From Acinetobacter harbinensis (GTDB taxonomy: Bacteria; Pseudomonadota; Gammaproteobacteria; Pseudomonadales; Moraxellaceae), in contig NZ_JXBK01000001.1 of assembly GCF_000816495.1 (NCBI RefSeq), positions 1,927,512 through 1,991,511 of the forward strand: a DNA stretch of 64,000 nt. The letters run 5' to 3'. Made by a program: the position numbers and the translations under genes. Positions 27,930 through 36,901 of this stretch are shown here, one piece after another (position 1 is the stretch's first letter; every line of letters starts with the position of its first letter). The notes under the pieces were generated by a model. It searched no databases and had not been told where the DNA came from. It worked only from the letters and a program-made list of their open reading frames with translations.

Positions 27930-28020
27930 AGCTCTGCTATTTTTTGGATAAGTGGTCATTTAAAGACCTGACACTTTGCAGTATGGTAAAGAATAGACAC
28001 TTGCGGATTGAAGGATAGAG

Positions 28021-29085
28021 ATGCAATCACTCGACTTTGCCATTATTGATGCACACATCCACCAATGGGATCCTTATCACACGCCACATGCAGCCGCTTT
28101 GGCCGTGAAATTATTCGGGAAACATCCTTATCTGCTGGATAAACTCATTCGCTGGGTCAAATCGGATGATTTGATTGAAACCATCGGCCTAACTCAGCAC
28201 ATTAGTGCGCCGTATTTACCTGAAAATTATCTACATGATATTGGCCATTATGCAGTTGAACAAGTGGTACACGTAGAAGCCAGTTGGCATAAAAATAAAG
28301 GCAAAGGTGTGATTGGAGAAACCACGTTTATTGAGTCGCTGCCCTTTAATTCAACTACGGTAAAACTGGGCGCAATTGTGGCAACGGCCGATCCACGTGA
28401 TAAAAATTTCAAGAAAATATTGCAGTTACACCAACAAGCCTCAGCGCGCTTTAAAGGCATTCGCAAAATGGCAGCAGTGCATGATGATAAAGCCATTCAT
28501 GCTTGGACAGATGAACCACATTTATATCGCAATAAACAGTTTTTAAAAGGTTTTGAAGCTTTGGCGCAATCCAAGCTCAGTTTTGATGCTTGGGTTTATT
28601 CCACGCAATTAAATGATGTGATGGCCTTGGCACAACAGTTTCCAGAAACGCCTATTGTACTGGATCACTTTGGTACGCCTGCGGGACTTTTTGCGCCTGT
28701 GGGTAAGCTGACTGGACTGACTCAAATTGCGCGTGACAACATTTTAATGCGTTGGCAAGAAGATATGGCGGAATTGGCGCTCTATCCCAATGTGTATACC
28801 AAAATGTCAGGTTTATTTATGCCGGTGTTGGGGCACCAATTTCACAAACAAGGTCGCCTTGCCAGTCGACAAGAAGTGTATGATTTAGCCTCGCCCTTGA
28901 TCAACCATGCACTTAACTGCTTTGGTGCGCAGCGTGTCATGTTTGCCTCTAATTTCCCGATGGATCGGGTCAGTAGCTCATTGGTGAATATCATTGATGC
29001 ATTTAGTGATGCTGTGGTCGCGCATGACCCGAATGCTTTAGAGCAAGTCTTTCATCACACGGCGAAACAGTTTTATGCCCTTTGA
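28021..29085 (+). CDS. Amidohydrolase-family metal-dependent hydrolase
   Basis: A 354-residue TIM-barrel hydrolase of the amidohydrolase_2 (COG3618-type) group. The metal-binding DAHIHQWDP lies at residue 10, VVHVEAS near 80, FKGIRKM near 147, IVLDHFG near 216 and MFASNFPMD near 312, which gives the expected order of ligands at successive barrel strands. Members act on lactones, sugar lactones or related carbonyl compounds; the substrate here is unknown. AAGGATAGAG precedes the ATG. No transporter or regulator adjoins it. Confidence 0.85.
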   Translation: MQSLDFAIIDAHIHQWDPYHTPHAAALAVKLFGKHPYLLDKLIRWVKSDDLIETIGLTQHISAPYLPENYLHDIGHYAVEQVVHVEASWHKNKGKGVIGETTFIESLPFNSTTVKLGAIVATADPRDKNFKKILQLHQQASARFKGIRKMAAVHDDKAIHAWTDEPHLYRNKQFLKGFEALAQSKLSFDAWVYSTQLNDVMALAQQFPETPIVLDHFGTPAGLFAPVGKLTGLTQIARDNILMRWQEDMAELALYPNVYTKMSGLFMPVLGHQFHKQGRLASRQEVYDLASPLINHALNCFGAQRVMFASNFPMDRVSSSLVNIIDAFSDAVVAHDPNALEQVFHHTAKQFYAL

Positions 29086-29181
29086 GAAAGCTTTATCTAA
29101 AAAGAATATGCATGCTCTTAAACAACTCAATCATCTTTTTCAGTCAGTTTAATTGAAGACCCTTAAAAAATGAGCAGTCAA

Positions 29182-29201
29182 AGGGAGGCATTCGCCTCCC
29201 T
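29182..29201 (-). terminator. Hairpin after the M16 protease gene
   Basis: A GC-rich 8-bp stem AGGGAGGC / GCCTCCCT with a 4-nt loop lies 28 nt past the protease stop on the minus strand, without a good T tract. It may also serve the convergent amidohydrolase gene. Confidence 0.6.
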
Positions 29202-29228
29202 ATGGTTTAGTGCCTATAAATATTGATG

Positions 29229-31994
29229 TTACTTTGCTGCTGTACCGTATTGATCTGCCATCACTTCTACCAATTGATCTAGCTTGATGTATTTTTTAAT
29301 CACCTGATCTACATCGGCTTTAGTGAGTTTTGCCAGCGCTTGATCACGTTTTTCGCGGAACAATAAGTTACGCTTACGCTCTAATTGCGGTAACAGCATC
29401 AGATGAATATTGCGCTCATCTTCTAAAGCGGTCACTCGCTTTTTCAGTATATTGGCTTTAGCCGCTTCTAGTTCTTGTTCGGTCACACCTTTACTGAGTA
29501 AGTCAGTTAACACTTGATGTACGCCTTGGGAAACTTGTGCTGACTTACCGGCGGTATAATTGGCCTCAATGGTTAAAGCACCAGAGTTAATCCAGTCATC
29601 TAAGTCTAGATCACTGCCAAAGCCATAGACCAAAGCATTCTTTTCACGCAACTGCTGCGCCAAACGTGAAGACAACTGCGAGTCACCTAAAATATAACTA
29701 AAGACCATTAATGCAGTGGCATCAACGTGATCTGCTCCCACAGGAAAGGTCAAAATAGCCTGATAATTCCCAAATTCACGCTGTTCAGATAACGCATGAA
29801 CTTTTTGTGCAGCATAGGCTTGGTAATCGGAACTCAGGCGCTGATACGGCATTTTGGCTGTCCAAGCACCAAATTCTTTTTGCAGTAATGCCAGCATGGG
29901 TTTGGCTTGATAATCGCCGGTAACCGCAATTTGTGCATGCTGACTGATAAAAAACTGTTGATATAAGCTTTTCACTTGTGCAACGGTGGCTGCTTGCAGT
30001 TGTTTCTTGGCCAACTCAGGTTCAAAGTGATAGCGTAAATCGCCCGGTTGGTAGGTTTCAAGTAAGCGAGTCAAGGTCAGTGCCGCGACAGTTTCTGGTT
30101 CAGTATAAGGGCGATCCAACATCGATAAACTTTGTGATTTAATTAAATCGAACTGAGACTGTTCAAATTTAGGATGATTCAAGACCGCTAAGATAAACTT
30201 AAAATAATCGGCAAATTGATCCTTTTTTGCCACCACTTGAATATTAATACTGTTACCCGATACGCTCGCCACTGCACCACCGCCCACTTCAATGGATTTG
30301 TCAGCAATCTCTTGCAGGCTATGTTGCTCTGAACCACGCAACAGCAAATATGCCATCAAGTCTAAAACCTCTCCTTGATTAAATAAGGATTTTTCTGTGC
30401 CAAAATCAATTGAAATGGTGGCATAGGTTTTATCATCACGCGTTGACGTCGGATATAACGCATAGGCAATCCCATTTTTTAAACTGCCACGCTGAATTTT
30501 TTGTTCGGTATTGACCAAATATTGTTTAGAGCTTTTCACATATTCAGCCACTTCCTGCTGATACACTCGCGTATCTTTGAGCGGTTCTTCAGCAACTGCC
30601 GTTTGATCTAAGCTTTTAGGCGTCTCGCCAGACAGCTTTTGCTCTAAAGCTTTTTTCTGATCCTCAGGTGTTGGTCGAATATCGCCAGAGACACGATGTG
30701 CCGGAATTAAAAACTCGGTCAAAGTCTGATTAACTTCATTCAGCTTTAATTTTTGAATGCTGTCCAAATCAGTAAAATACTGCGCCCAATTTCCCTGATA
30801 AGACACATAATAATCACTTAAGCGCCCACCCAGTGCGGCCGCATTATTGGCAATATTATCTGCTTGGTTCTGTATTAAATTTTTGACCCGTTTTAATTCC
30901 ACCTCATTAAATGGCTTGCCCTGCTCTACAGCAGAAATCAGGGCCGTTTCTACCTTTTTAGCATCATGATTGGGTGCATACATTGCTCCCATAAAGACCA
31001 AATTAAAGTCTCGATCTAGCCAAGTACTCGACTGTACCGCTGTGCTTAAAGCGGTTTCCACCATACTTTGATATAAATGCCCACTCGGTTGCATGGTGTA
31101 TAAATACGGCACCAGAACCAATGCCGGTTTAATTTTTTCATTTTTACCATTTAGATAGATATTAAATTTGGCTAAATCACTGCCCTTTTGGACCAAAAAA
31201 TTACGTTGTTTAATTTTTGAAGCATCTAATAGCGCAACTTTCGCCTGCGCCGGAATAGATCGCGCTTGAATTGGACTAAAATTTTGATCAATTTGCTTCA
31301 GCACTTGAGCCTTATCAAATTTACCGGAAATAATCATCACCGCATTGTTTGGTGCATACCACTTTCGATAAAACTCATTTAGTTCAGGCATTTTAATTGA
31401 CTGTAATTCTTTTAAATCGCCAATCGGCAAACGCCCTAATGATTGATTACCATAGGCCGATTTCCAGACCTGATCAATCATCACTGCAAATGGCTGATCC
31501 ATGCGGATTTCACGCTCACGCTCGACAATGGAGATTTCCGAGGGCACAAATTTATTTTGTAGCACCAACTTATCCATGCGCTCTGCTTCTAAATGAATCA
31601 CTTCATTAATGGCCGACTGCTCAGGACGAATAATATTGGTGTATTTGGTCGAGTAATAATCGGTGCTGGCATTGGTCATTAAGGTGTATTGATCCAGACG
31701 GCGCTGAAATTCATCTCCCTGAATATTTTCTGTGCCTTTAAAAGCCAAATGTTCAAGTAAGTGCGCCAATCCTCCTTTACCTTGCGGATCATTTAACGAT
31801 CCGGTCAGATAAACGGTATTCATAAACACCTTACTTTCTTTGTCATTTTGCGCCAAAATCACGCGAAAGCCATTGTCTAACTTATATTCTTCAATCTTCT
31901 GTTGAGATTTTACCAAAACCGCTTGTGACCAAGCGCTGCTACTTAAACCGATAAACAATAAAGACAGGGTCAGTTTTTTAACCTGTATAAGCAT
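29229..31994 (-). CDS. Secreted M16-family zinc protease
   Basis: A 921-residue periplasmic pitrilysin-like peptidase. A signal peptide (Lys-Lys, hydrophobic LSLLFIGLSSS, cleavage after about AWS) precedes two M16 halves. The inverted zinc motif HLLEH is at residues 78-82 and the third-ligand region HLEAERMDKL is near 155. The second half, from about residue 500, is the usual inactive partner and has the conserved RxG-type LRGSEQH and a late REKNALVYG, which binds substrate. It is monocistronic. Exact substrates, probably unfolded peptides in the envelope, are unknown. Confidence 0.9.
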   Translation of the reverse strand: MLIQVKKLTLSLLFIGLSSSAWSQAVLVKSQQKIEEYKLDNGFRVILAQNDKESKVFMNTVYLTGSLNDPQGKGGLAHLLEHLAFKGTENIQGDEFQRRLDQYTLMTNASTDYYSTKYTNIIRPEQSAINEVIHLEAERMDKLVLQNKFVPSEISIVEREREIRMDQPFAVMIDQVWKSAYGNQSLGRLPIGDLKELQSIKMPELNEFYRKWYAPNNAVMIISGKFDKAQVLKQIDQNFSPIQARSIPAQAKVALLDASKIKQRNFLVQKGSDLAKFNIYLNGKNEKIKPALVLVPYLYTMQPSGHLYQSMVETALSTAVQSSTWLDRDFNLVFMGAMYAPNHDAKKVETALISAVEQGKPFNEVELKRVKNLIQNQADNIANNAAALGGRLSDYYVSYQGNWAQYFTDLDSIQKLKLNEVNQTLTEFLIPAHRVSGDIRPTPEDQKKALEQKLSGETPKSLDQTAVAEEPLKDTRVYQQEVAEYVKSSKQYLVNTEQKIQRGSLKNGIAYALYPTSTRDDKTYATISIDFGTEKSLFNQGEVLDLMAYLLLRGSEQHSLQEIADKSIEVGGGAVASVSGNSINIQVVAKKDQFADYFKFILAVLNHPKFEQSQFDLIKSQSLSMLDRPYTEPETVAALTLTRLLETYQPGDLRYHFEPELAKKQLQAATVAQVKSLYQQFFISQHAQIAVTGDYQAKPMLALLQKEFGAWTAKMPYQRLSSDYQAYAAQKVHALSEQREFGNYQAILTFPVGADHVDATALMVFSYILGDSQLSSRLAQQLREKNALVYGFGSDLDLDDWINSGALTIEANYTAGKSAQVSQGVHQVLTDLLSKGVTEQELEAAKANILKKRVTALEDERNIHLMLLPQLERKRNLLFREKRDQALAKLTKADVDQVIKKYIKLDQLVEVMADQYGTAAK

Positions 31995-32086
31995 AATTAT
32001 TCCAATCTATTCGGTTATATTAATGTTGATTCGGATTACATCTTAGAAAATGATTTTACTTTTGAGTAGTGTTGTTTTGAAAAAAC

Positions 32087-32106
32087 AGCCGCTTATTTCA
32101 GCGGCT
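32087..32106 (-). terminator. Terminator of the PhzF-like gene
   Basis: Stem AGCCGCT / AGCGGCT with a 6-nt loop; the A run at 32080-32085 gives a T tract on the minus strand, 20 nt after the gene's stop. Confidence 0.85.
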
Positions 32107-32126
32107 TTGTCGTAGATTTATATTCT

Positions 32127-32957
32127 TTAATCTAAGTATAATTCTGCTTGCATATACAATTTTGCATAACCTGAAATTTCAATACGTTCGTCATCCAGAA
32201 TCTTACAGTACAGTTTTCCACCTCGTGCGGAGGCTTGATAAGCTAAAATATCTTGCCGGTTTAATTTTTCTGCCCAAAGCGGCGCAATAGCCGTATGAAT
32301 TGAACCGGTCACCGGATCTTCATCAATACCATTGGCTGGGGCAAAATAACGCGATACACAATCATAATGCAGATCTGGCGCAGTAATCACCACATCTAGC
32401 GGATTAACCTGTGCAGTAATGGCCGTTCGAATTTTTCCCAATTGTTTAAGTAATTCTAAATTTGGCACCTCATCTAGCACATCTTGTACATGGTGATATT
32501 CCACAATGTAGGCTTGGCTGTTTAAATAAACATTTTTAAATGGTTTGCTTAGCGCTTTAGTTAAAATTTCCGGATAATCTTCAACTTTCTTGGCACGGCG
32601 CACAGGAAAGTTCATTTTTATTTTGCCGTCTGCCTGTTGGCTGACCACAAAAATACCTAAATTTTTCACATGAAATTGAATGGTTGATGCTGTGGTAAAG
32701 TCCTTAAACAAGACAAAACTACTGGCCAAGGTGGCATGACCACAAAAATCCACCTCGGTGGTTGGGGTAAACCAACGAATCTCATAATTTTCTGCATCAA
32801 TGATTTTGACAAAGGCTGTTTCCGAAAGATTATTTTCTAAAGCCAAGTTTTTCATTAAGCCGTCATCTAACCATGATGGCCCGACAATCACTGCCGCAGG
32901 ATTACCTTTAAATAACGCATTTGTAAACGCATCGACCTGATACATTTTAATTTTCAT
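32127..32957 (-). CDS. PhzF-family isomerase
   Basis: A 276-residue two-domain protein of the PhzF/diaminopimelate-epimerase fold. The N-terminal QVDAFT near residue 8, GNPAAV near 19 and LSETAFV with the catalytic Glu near 46 are conserved, as are CGHATLAS near 72 and DPVTGSIHTAI near 222. PhzF isomerises an intermediate in phenazine synthesis, but this is a stand-alone homologue with no phenazine genes, so its reaction is unknown. Confidence 0.88.
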   Translation of the reverse strand: MKIKMYQVDAFTNALFKGNPAAVIVGPSWLDDGLMKNLALENNLSETAFVKIIDAENYEIRWFTPTTEVDFCGHATLASSFVLFKDFTTASTIQFHVKNLGIFVVSQQADGKIKMNFPVRRAKKVEDYPEILTKALSKPFKNVYLNSQAYIVEYHHVQDVLDEVPNLELLKQLGKIRTAITAQVNPLDVVITAPDLHYDCVSRYFAPANGIDEDPVTGSIHTAIAPLWAEKLNRQDILAYQASARGGKLYCKILDDERIEISGYAKLYMQAELYLD

Positions 32958-33104
32958 TTCGCTTCCTCTTTAAGGGACAAAACAGCCGACTCTCGTTAAA
33001 CCACCGCGTTATGAGGCATTTAAGATTCGGCATAAACAGGGTCTTGATCATGCAAGGCTGTTTATACCTTTGCTGTCATTTACAATGAAGCCTTCTCTCA
33101 ATCT

Positions 33105-34493
33105 TTAGACTTCTTTTAAATCCACCGCATCATTGTCAAAAATGGCTTTATCGGTTTGACCCAACAGTTGACTGGTCACCATACCGGCGGTCATTGAACC
33201 ATCTACATTTAGCGCTGTACGCCCCATGTCAATTAATGGCTCAATCGAGATCAGTAATGCCACTAAGGTTACCGGTAAGCCCAACATCGGCAAAACAATC
33301 AGTGCAGCAAAGGTCGCACCACCGCCAACGCCAGCAACACCCACAGAACTCAAGGTAACCACACAGACCAAGGTTAGCATCCAAATCGGATCAAACGGAT
33401 TAATCCCAACCGTAGGAGCAACCATGACCGCAAGCATAGCCGGATATAAACCGGCACAGCCATTTTGCCCAATGGTGGTTCCAAAGGAAGCTGAAAAACT
33501 GGCAATTGACTCCGGCACCCCTAAACGTCTGGTTTGCGCCTCAATATTTAACGGAATACTGGCCGCACTGGAACGACTGGTAAAAGCAAAGCTCAGTACA
33601 GGCCAAACCTTCTTAAAAAACTGCACAGGATTGACGCCACTGATGGATAAAATAAGCGCGTGCACCATAAACATAATGGCCAAACCGACATAGGAGGCCA
33701 ACAAAAAGCCGCCTAAATTCAAAATATCCGCCAGCTTAGAATTGGCCACCACTTTGGCCATAAGAGCGAAAACCCCATACGGAGTAAAAGTCATAATCAG
33801 CCGTACCAGCTTCATCACCCATACTTGTAAAATGTGTATAGCCGCGACGACTTTTTGACCTTTCTCTGGATCGGTTTTAATCAGATTTAAACCGGCAATA
33901 CCCAACAGTACGGAAAAAATAACCACGCTGATGATTGAGGTCGGATGCGCACCGGTAAGCTCTGCAAATGGATTACTGGGAATAAAGGATAAAAATAAAT
34001 CGGGTACGTTCAACTCTGAGACTTTACCGGCATAATCGCCTTGAATCGTATTCAGACGCTCAGTTTCTGCCGTGCCTTGTACCAAACCTAAGGCGCTTAA
34101 GCCAAATAAGCGTGTTACTAGAATTCCGACACACGCTGCAATTGCGGTGGTAAACAACAAAATTCCGATACTAAAAAAACTGATTTTTCCCAAGGACCCT
34201 GCATCATGCAAACGGATAACCGCACTGAGGATCGAGACAAAAACCAATGGCATCACCACCATTTGTAAAAGTTTAACGTAACCATTGCCCACCAAGTTAA
34301 ACCATTGAATGGTATCTTTTAATACGGGAGAATTTTCACCATAAATAAAATGTAAAACCAAACCAAACGCCACCCCTAAACATAAACCCACCAAAACTTT
34401 TTTGGCTAAGCTCCAGTCTGTTTTTCGCGTACGGGTTAATAAAAGTAATAGCACAAAAAATGCGATGACATTTAATATCAAAGGCATATTCAT
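33105..34493 (-). CDS. tcyP: L-cystine/dicarboxylate symporter (TcyP/YdjN type)
   Basis: Sodium-coupled inner-membrane transporter of the DAACS family, 462 residues with about eight to nine hydrophobic segments. The family signature [13 protein letters not shown] near residue 330, [11 protein letters not shown] near 362 and the re-entrant [12 protein letters not shown] loop are present. The combination resembles the L-cystine importer TcyP (YdjN) rather than GltP or DctA, so the substrate is inferred as cystine. An earlier ATG at 34523 opens the frame, but GGGAAGA 4-5 nt before the ATG at 34493 decides the start. Confidence 0.85.
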   Translation of the reverse strand: MNMPLILNVIAFFVLLLLLTRTRKTDWSLAKKVLVGLCLGVAFGLVLHFIYGENSPVLKDTIQWFNLVGNGYVKLLQMVVMPLVFVSILSAVIRLHDAGSLGKISFFSIGILLFTTAIAACVGILVTRLFGLSALGLVQGTAETERLNTIQGDYAGKVSELNVPDLFLSFIPSNPFAELTGAHPTSIISVVIFSVLLGIAGLNLIKTDPEKGQKVVAAIHILQVWVMKLVRLIMTFTPYGVFALMAKVVANSKLADILNLGGFLLASYVGLAIMFMVHALILSISGVNPVQFFKKVWPVLSFAFTSRSSAASIPLNIEAQTRRLGVPESIASFSASFGTTIGQNGCAGLYPAMLAVMVAPTVGINPFDPIWMLTLVCVVTLSSVGVAGVGGGATFAALIVLPMLGLPVTLVALLISIEPLIDMGRTALNVDGSMTAGMVTSQLLGQTDKAIFDNDAVDLKEV

Positions 34494-34798
34494 AGTTCTT
34501 CCCAGAGGATAAGCTGACTGCATTATAAAGCAAAAGCAAAGCCTGCTTTTAAACTCTTCACATCACTGCACATGCTATTGGGCCAATCAGTCAAAAAACC
34601 AGCACTAAGCGCCAAATCCTCATTCCGTCACAGCTTAAAAACCGTTAAATAAAACTTTAATATTTAAGCTTGGAAGCGCTCTGATCTCGCTAAATACAAG
34701 CTAAAAATCGGCTAAAAAAAGTTTTTATGCCCGATGACTAGAAAAAAAGCTGCTTTAACGATAGCTTATCCTGATCTGTATGATTGATGGCATAGCTT

Positions 34799-35530
34799 AT
34801 GAAATTTAAAATCCATATGATTGATGTTAAAAATCAATTACAAAACTATATTTGGTTGTTAGAGCATACAGCCAGTGGCGAAGTGGTGGTGATTGATCCA
34901 ACCGAAGCCTCTTTAGTTGAGCATTACTGCACAGAACATCAGTTAAAAATCAGTCAAATTTGGCTTACCCATTGGCATAAAGATCATACCGGCGGCGTAC
35001 CGACACTTTTACTCAATCGTAATATTGCCGTGTATGGCCCACGCGAAGAACTCAGCAAAGTGCCCTTTATCAGTCATCCTCTGCAAGATAAAGCCCATAT
35101 TACTTTTCACGATTTACAGGTTGATATTATTGCTGTCCCGGGTCACACCTTGGGTCATATTGTGTATTTTATTGATGCACTAGATGTCTTGTTCTGCGGC
35201 GACACCCTTTTTGCGATGGGCTGCGGTCGTGTGTTTGAGGGAACGTATGAGCAAATGTATCATTCACTGAATCGTTTAGCAGCACTTCCTGCACGCACCC
35301 AAGTTTACTGTACCCACGAATATACCTTGGCCAATGCTCAATTTGCACTGCATGTTGAAGCAGATAATCTGGCGCTTCAACAGCGCTATGAAGACGTCAA
35401 AGCACAGCGTATGCTCGGCCAATCGACCCTACCCAGCACAATTGCGCTGGAATTAGAAACCAATCCGTTTTTAAGAGTCGAAAGCGTTGCAGAATTTCAA
35501 CGTTTAAGACAATTAAAAGATAATTTTTAA
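34799..35530 (+). CDS. gloB: Hydroxyacylglutathione hydrolase (glyoxalase II)
   Basis: Binuclear zinc metallo-beta-lactamase-fold enzyme that hydrolyses S-lactoylglutathione to lactate and glutathione in methylglyoxal detoxification. Its 243 residues match the family. THWHKDHTGG near residue 58 (HxHxDH), VPGHTLGH near 112, FCGDTLF near 132 and the late YCTHEYT complete the metal ligands. The C-terminal region is the usual glutathione-binding domain. No clear ribosome-binding site precedes the ATG. Confidence 0.93.
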   Translation: MKFKIHMIDVKNQLQNYIWLLEHTASGEVVVIDPTEASLVEHYCTEHQLKISQIWLTHWHKDHTGGVPTLLLNRNIAVYGPREELSKVPFISHPLQDKAHITFHDLQVDIIAVPGHTLGHIVYFIDALDVLFCGDTLFAMGCGRVFEGTYEQMYHSLNRLAALPARTQVYCTHEYTLANAQFALHVEADNLALQQRYEDVKAQRMLGQSTLPSTIALELETNPFLRVESVAEFQRLRQLKDNF

Positions 35531-36128
35531 TTTGACCGAACATTTCTAATGTAAGTAACCCCTCTCTATAGATCGTCGCATTCTCTATACAGCTGTATAT
35601 TGGCACCTGAATTTACCGATGCTAAAAGTAGATACGACGATCCTCATTCAAGATTTTAAAGCCCAGTTTATACGCGCTTATGTAGGCAGTTACACCTTAA
35701 AATCTGCATTTTTTATATCTTTAATCTGCCAAAGATAGCCTGTCCAATCGCTTTATGCAGCTGTATTGGCAGGGTAAAAACATGAAATCAGGAAAAGCTG
35801 ATGAAAATTGAGCAACAGCCGATCAAAAATTGTATATAAATATTTCTAATAACCCTTACGCAACAATCGCTCCATCTTTCAAATATTATCAATAAAAATT
35901 AAAATATATAATTCAATACTCTAGAGTAGATTAGCCACAACCAATGTCATTAGTATGCTGGTTATTTTTAAAGATTTTTGCAGCATTTTAACGGCGATTT
36001 TGCCGTTTTACAGTCTAAAAAATATGCATTAAAATTACTTTTAGATCAAAATACAAAACTCCCCCTTTAAAAAATACAGCATATCCCTATTATTAATTTA
36101 GTATCCAATATGAACAAGGAGTCCTGTC
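35531..36128. other. Non-coding stretch between gloB and the GTG-start gene
   Basis: No supported gene in 598 bases. It contains a 14-bp palindrome TATACAGCTGTATA at 35586-35599, 8-bp inverted arms GATCGTCG at 35571-35578 and CGACGATC at 35635-35642, and an imperfect direct repeat of AGCTGTAT...TGGCA at 35591-35605 and 35759-35771. The last 250 bases are very AT-rich and should hold the promoter of the next gene. Confidence 0.4.
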
Positions 36129-36332
36129 GTGAAGAAAGTTGTTAAGGCAAAAAATTTAATTGCATTTCGTATTTGGTTAGAAAATATAGGCTATTCGGTG
36201 AAATCGCTTACGGATAATCGTGGTTTTACGTTTAGTTTTAAAAAGCAATACGGTCTGGTGACTTGCGACTTAGCCGGTAATTCACTGGCCATGCAACTGG
36301 GAGAAGAGTTTGAGGATCACTTAAAAGCTTAA
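36129..36332 (+). CDS. Small basic protein, unknown function
   Basis: A 67-residue protein starting at GTG. The start is decided by a perfect AAGGAG 7 nt upstream (36116-36121). It begins KKVVKAKN, has a mixed alpha/beta-looking central part (FTFSFKKQYGLVTCDLAG) and an acidic C-terminus. I recognise no domain. A terminator follows, so it is a genuine single-gene unit. Confidence 0.65.
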   Translation: MKKVVKAKNLIAFRIWLENIGYSVKSLTDNRGFTFSFKKQYGLVTCDLAGNSLAMQLGEEFEDHLKA

Positions 36333-36391
36333 ATCCTGTTTTAATATTTTGTATCTCTATAAAAATAATTTACTCAATTTTTAATTATAAT

Positions 36392-36418
36392 TAAGCCCAT
36401 GATTGGGCTTATTTTTTT
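36392..36418 (+). terminator. Terminator of the GTG-start small gene
   Basis: An 8-bp stem TAAGCCCA / TGGGCTTA with loop TGAT, followed by seven T residues. Confidence 0.85.
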
Positions 36419-36440
36419 AGCATTGCTTTATTTTAGGCAA

Positions 36441-36469
36441 TAAAAAAGCAAGGTTTAAATACCTTGCTT
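36441..36469 (-). terminator. Terminator of the tRNA cluster
   Basis: A 9-bp stem AAGCAAGGT / ACCTTGCTT with a 6-nt loop; the A run at 36442-36447 gives a minus-strand T tract just after the last tRNA. Confidence 0.85.
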
Positions 36470-36477
36470 CAATATGA

Positions 36478-36562
36478 TGGTGGGGACGGAGAGACTCGAA
36501 CTCTCACACCTTGCGGCGCTGGAACCTAAATCCAGTGCGTCTACCAATTTCGCCACGTCCCC
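36478..36562 (-). tRNA. tRNA-Leu(TAG), copy 2
   Basis: An 85-nt class II tRNA including encoded CCA. Acceptor arms GGGGACG / CGTCCCC, anticodon stem CTGGA / TCCAG with loop TTTAGGT (anticodon TAG), a long variable arm, and a TTCGAGT T-loop. Discriminator A, as expected for Leu. It closely resembles E. coli leuW and is nearly identical to the copy at 36710. Confidence 0.95.
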
Positions 36563-36599
36563 ATCAGGATACCAACTTAACGCTGGATTTTTAAAAACT

Positions 36600-36673
36600 T
36601 GGCAGAGGATCAAGGACTCGAACCTTGACGAACGGTTTTGGAGACCGTCATGCTACCATTACACCAATCCTCT
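36600..36673 (-). tRNA. tRNA-Trp(CCA)
   Basis: A 74-nt tRNA with CCA encoded. Acceptor AGAGGAT / ATCCTCT, anticodon stem ACGGT / ACCGT with loop CTCCAAA, which places CCA at positions 34-36. Discriminator G and an A1-T72 pair agree with bacterial tRNA-Trp. The D-arm is short, with a GTGT / GCAT stem containing G-T pairs, unlike the usual GTAGTTCAATTGGTAGAGC layout. If tRNA-Trp also exists near secE, as in many bacteria, this would be a second and divergent copy. Confidence 0.85.
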
Positions 36674-36709
36674 ATTTCCTTAACAATCACACTTACGTTG
36701 ATCATTAAG

Positions 36710-36794
36710 TGGTGGGGGCGGAGAGACTCGAACTCTCACACCTCGCGGCGCTGGAACCTAAATCCAGTGCGTCTACCAATTCCGCCACGCCCCC
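36710..36794 (-). tRNA. tRNA-Leu(TAG), copy 1
   Basis: An 85-nt class II tRNA with encoded CCA. Acceptor GGGGGCG / CGCCCCC, loop TTTAGGT (anticodon TAG), long variable arm and TTCGAGT T-loop. It differs from the other copy only at a few positions, mainly in the acceptor stem and variable arm. It is the promoter-proximal gene of the cluster. Confidence 0.95.
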
Positions 36795-36807
36795 AATGGC
36801 TGTGTAT

Positions 36808-36834
36808 ATTATAGAGATCGATTCCTGATGACAA
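36808..36834 (-). promoter_or_regulatory. Promoter of the tRNA cluster
   Basis: On the minus strand a TATAAT (36808-36813) lies 14 nt before the first tRNA, with TTGTCA (36829-36834) upstream; spacing is 15 bp, shorter than ideal. Confidence 0.6.
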
Positions 36835-36901
36835 GACCTTTTTCTAAAAAATCGCTCTGTTTGTTTAAATAAAAAACAAAAACACATTTTTTGTCTTTTT
36901 C

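Noticed and set aside
33226-33693. Antisense open frame of 155 codons inside the cystine transporter gene
   Set aside because: Shadow of a hydrophobic gene; no ribosome-binding site and composition typical of a reverse-frame artefact.
36474-36887. Two short open frames over the tRNA cluster
   Set aside because: They read through the tRNA genes and their promoter, so they are chance frames.
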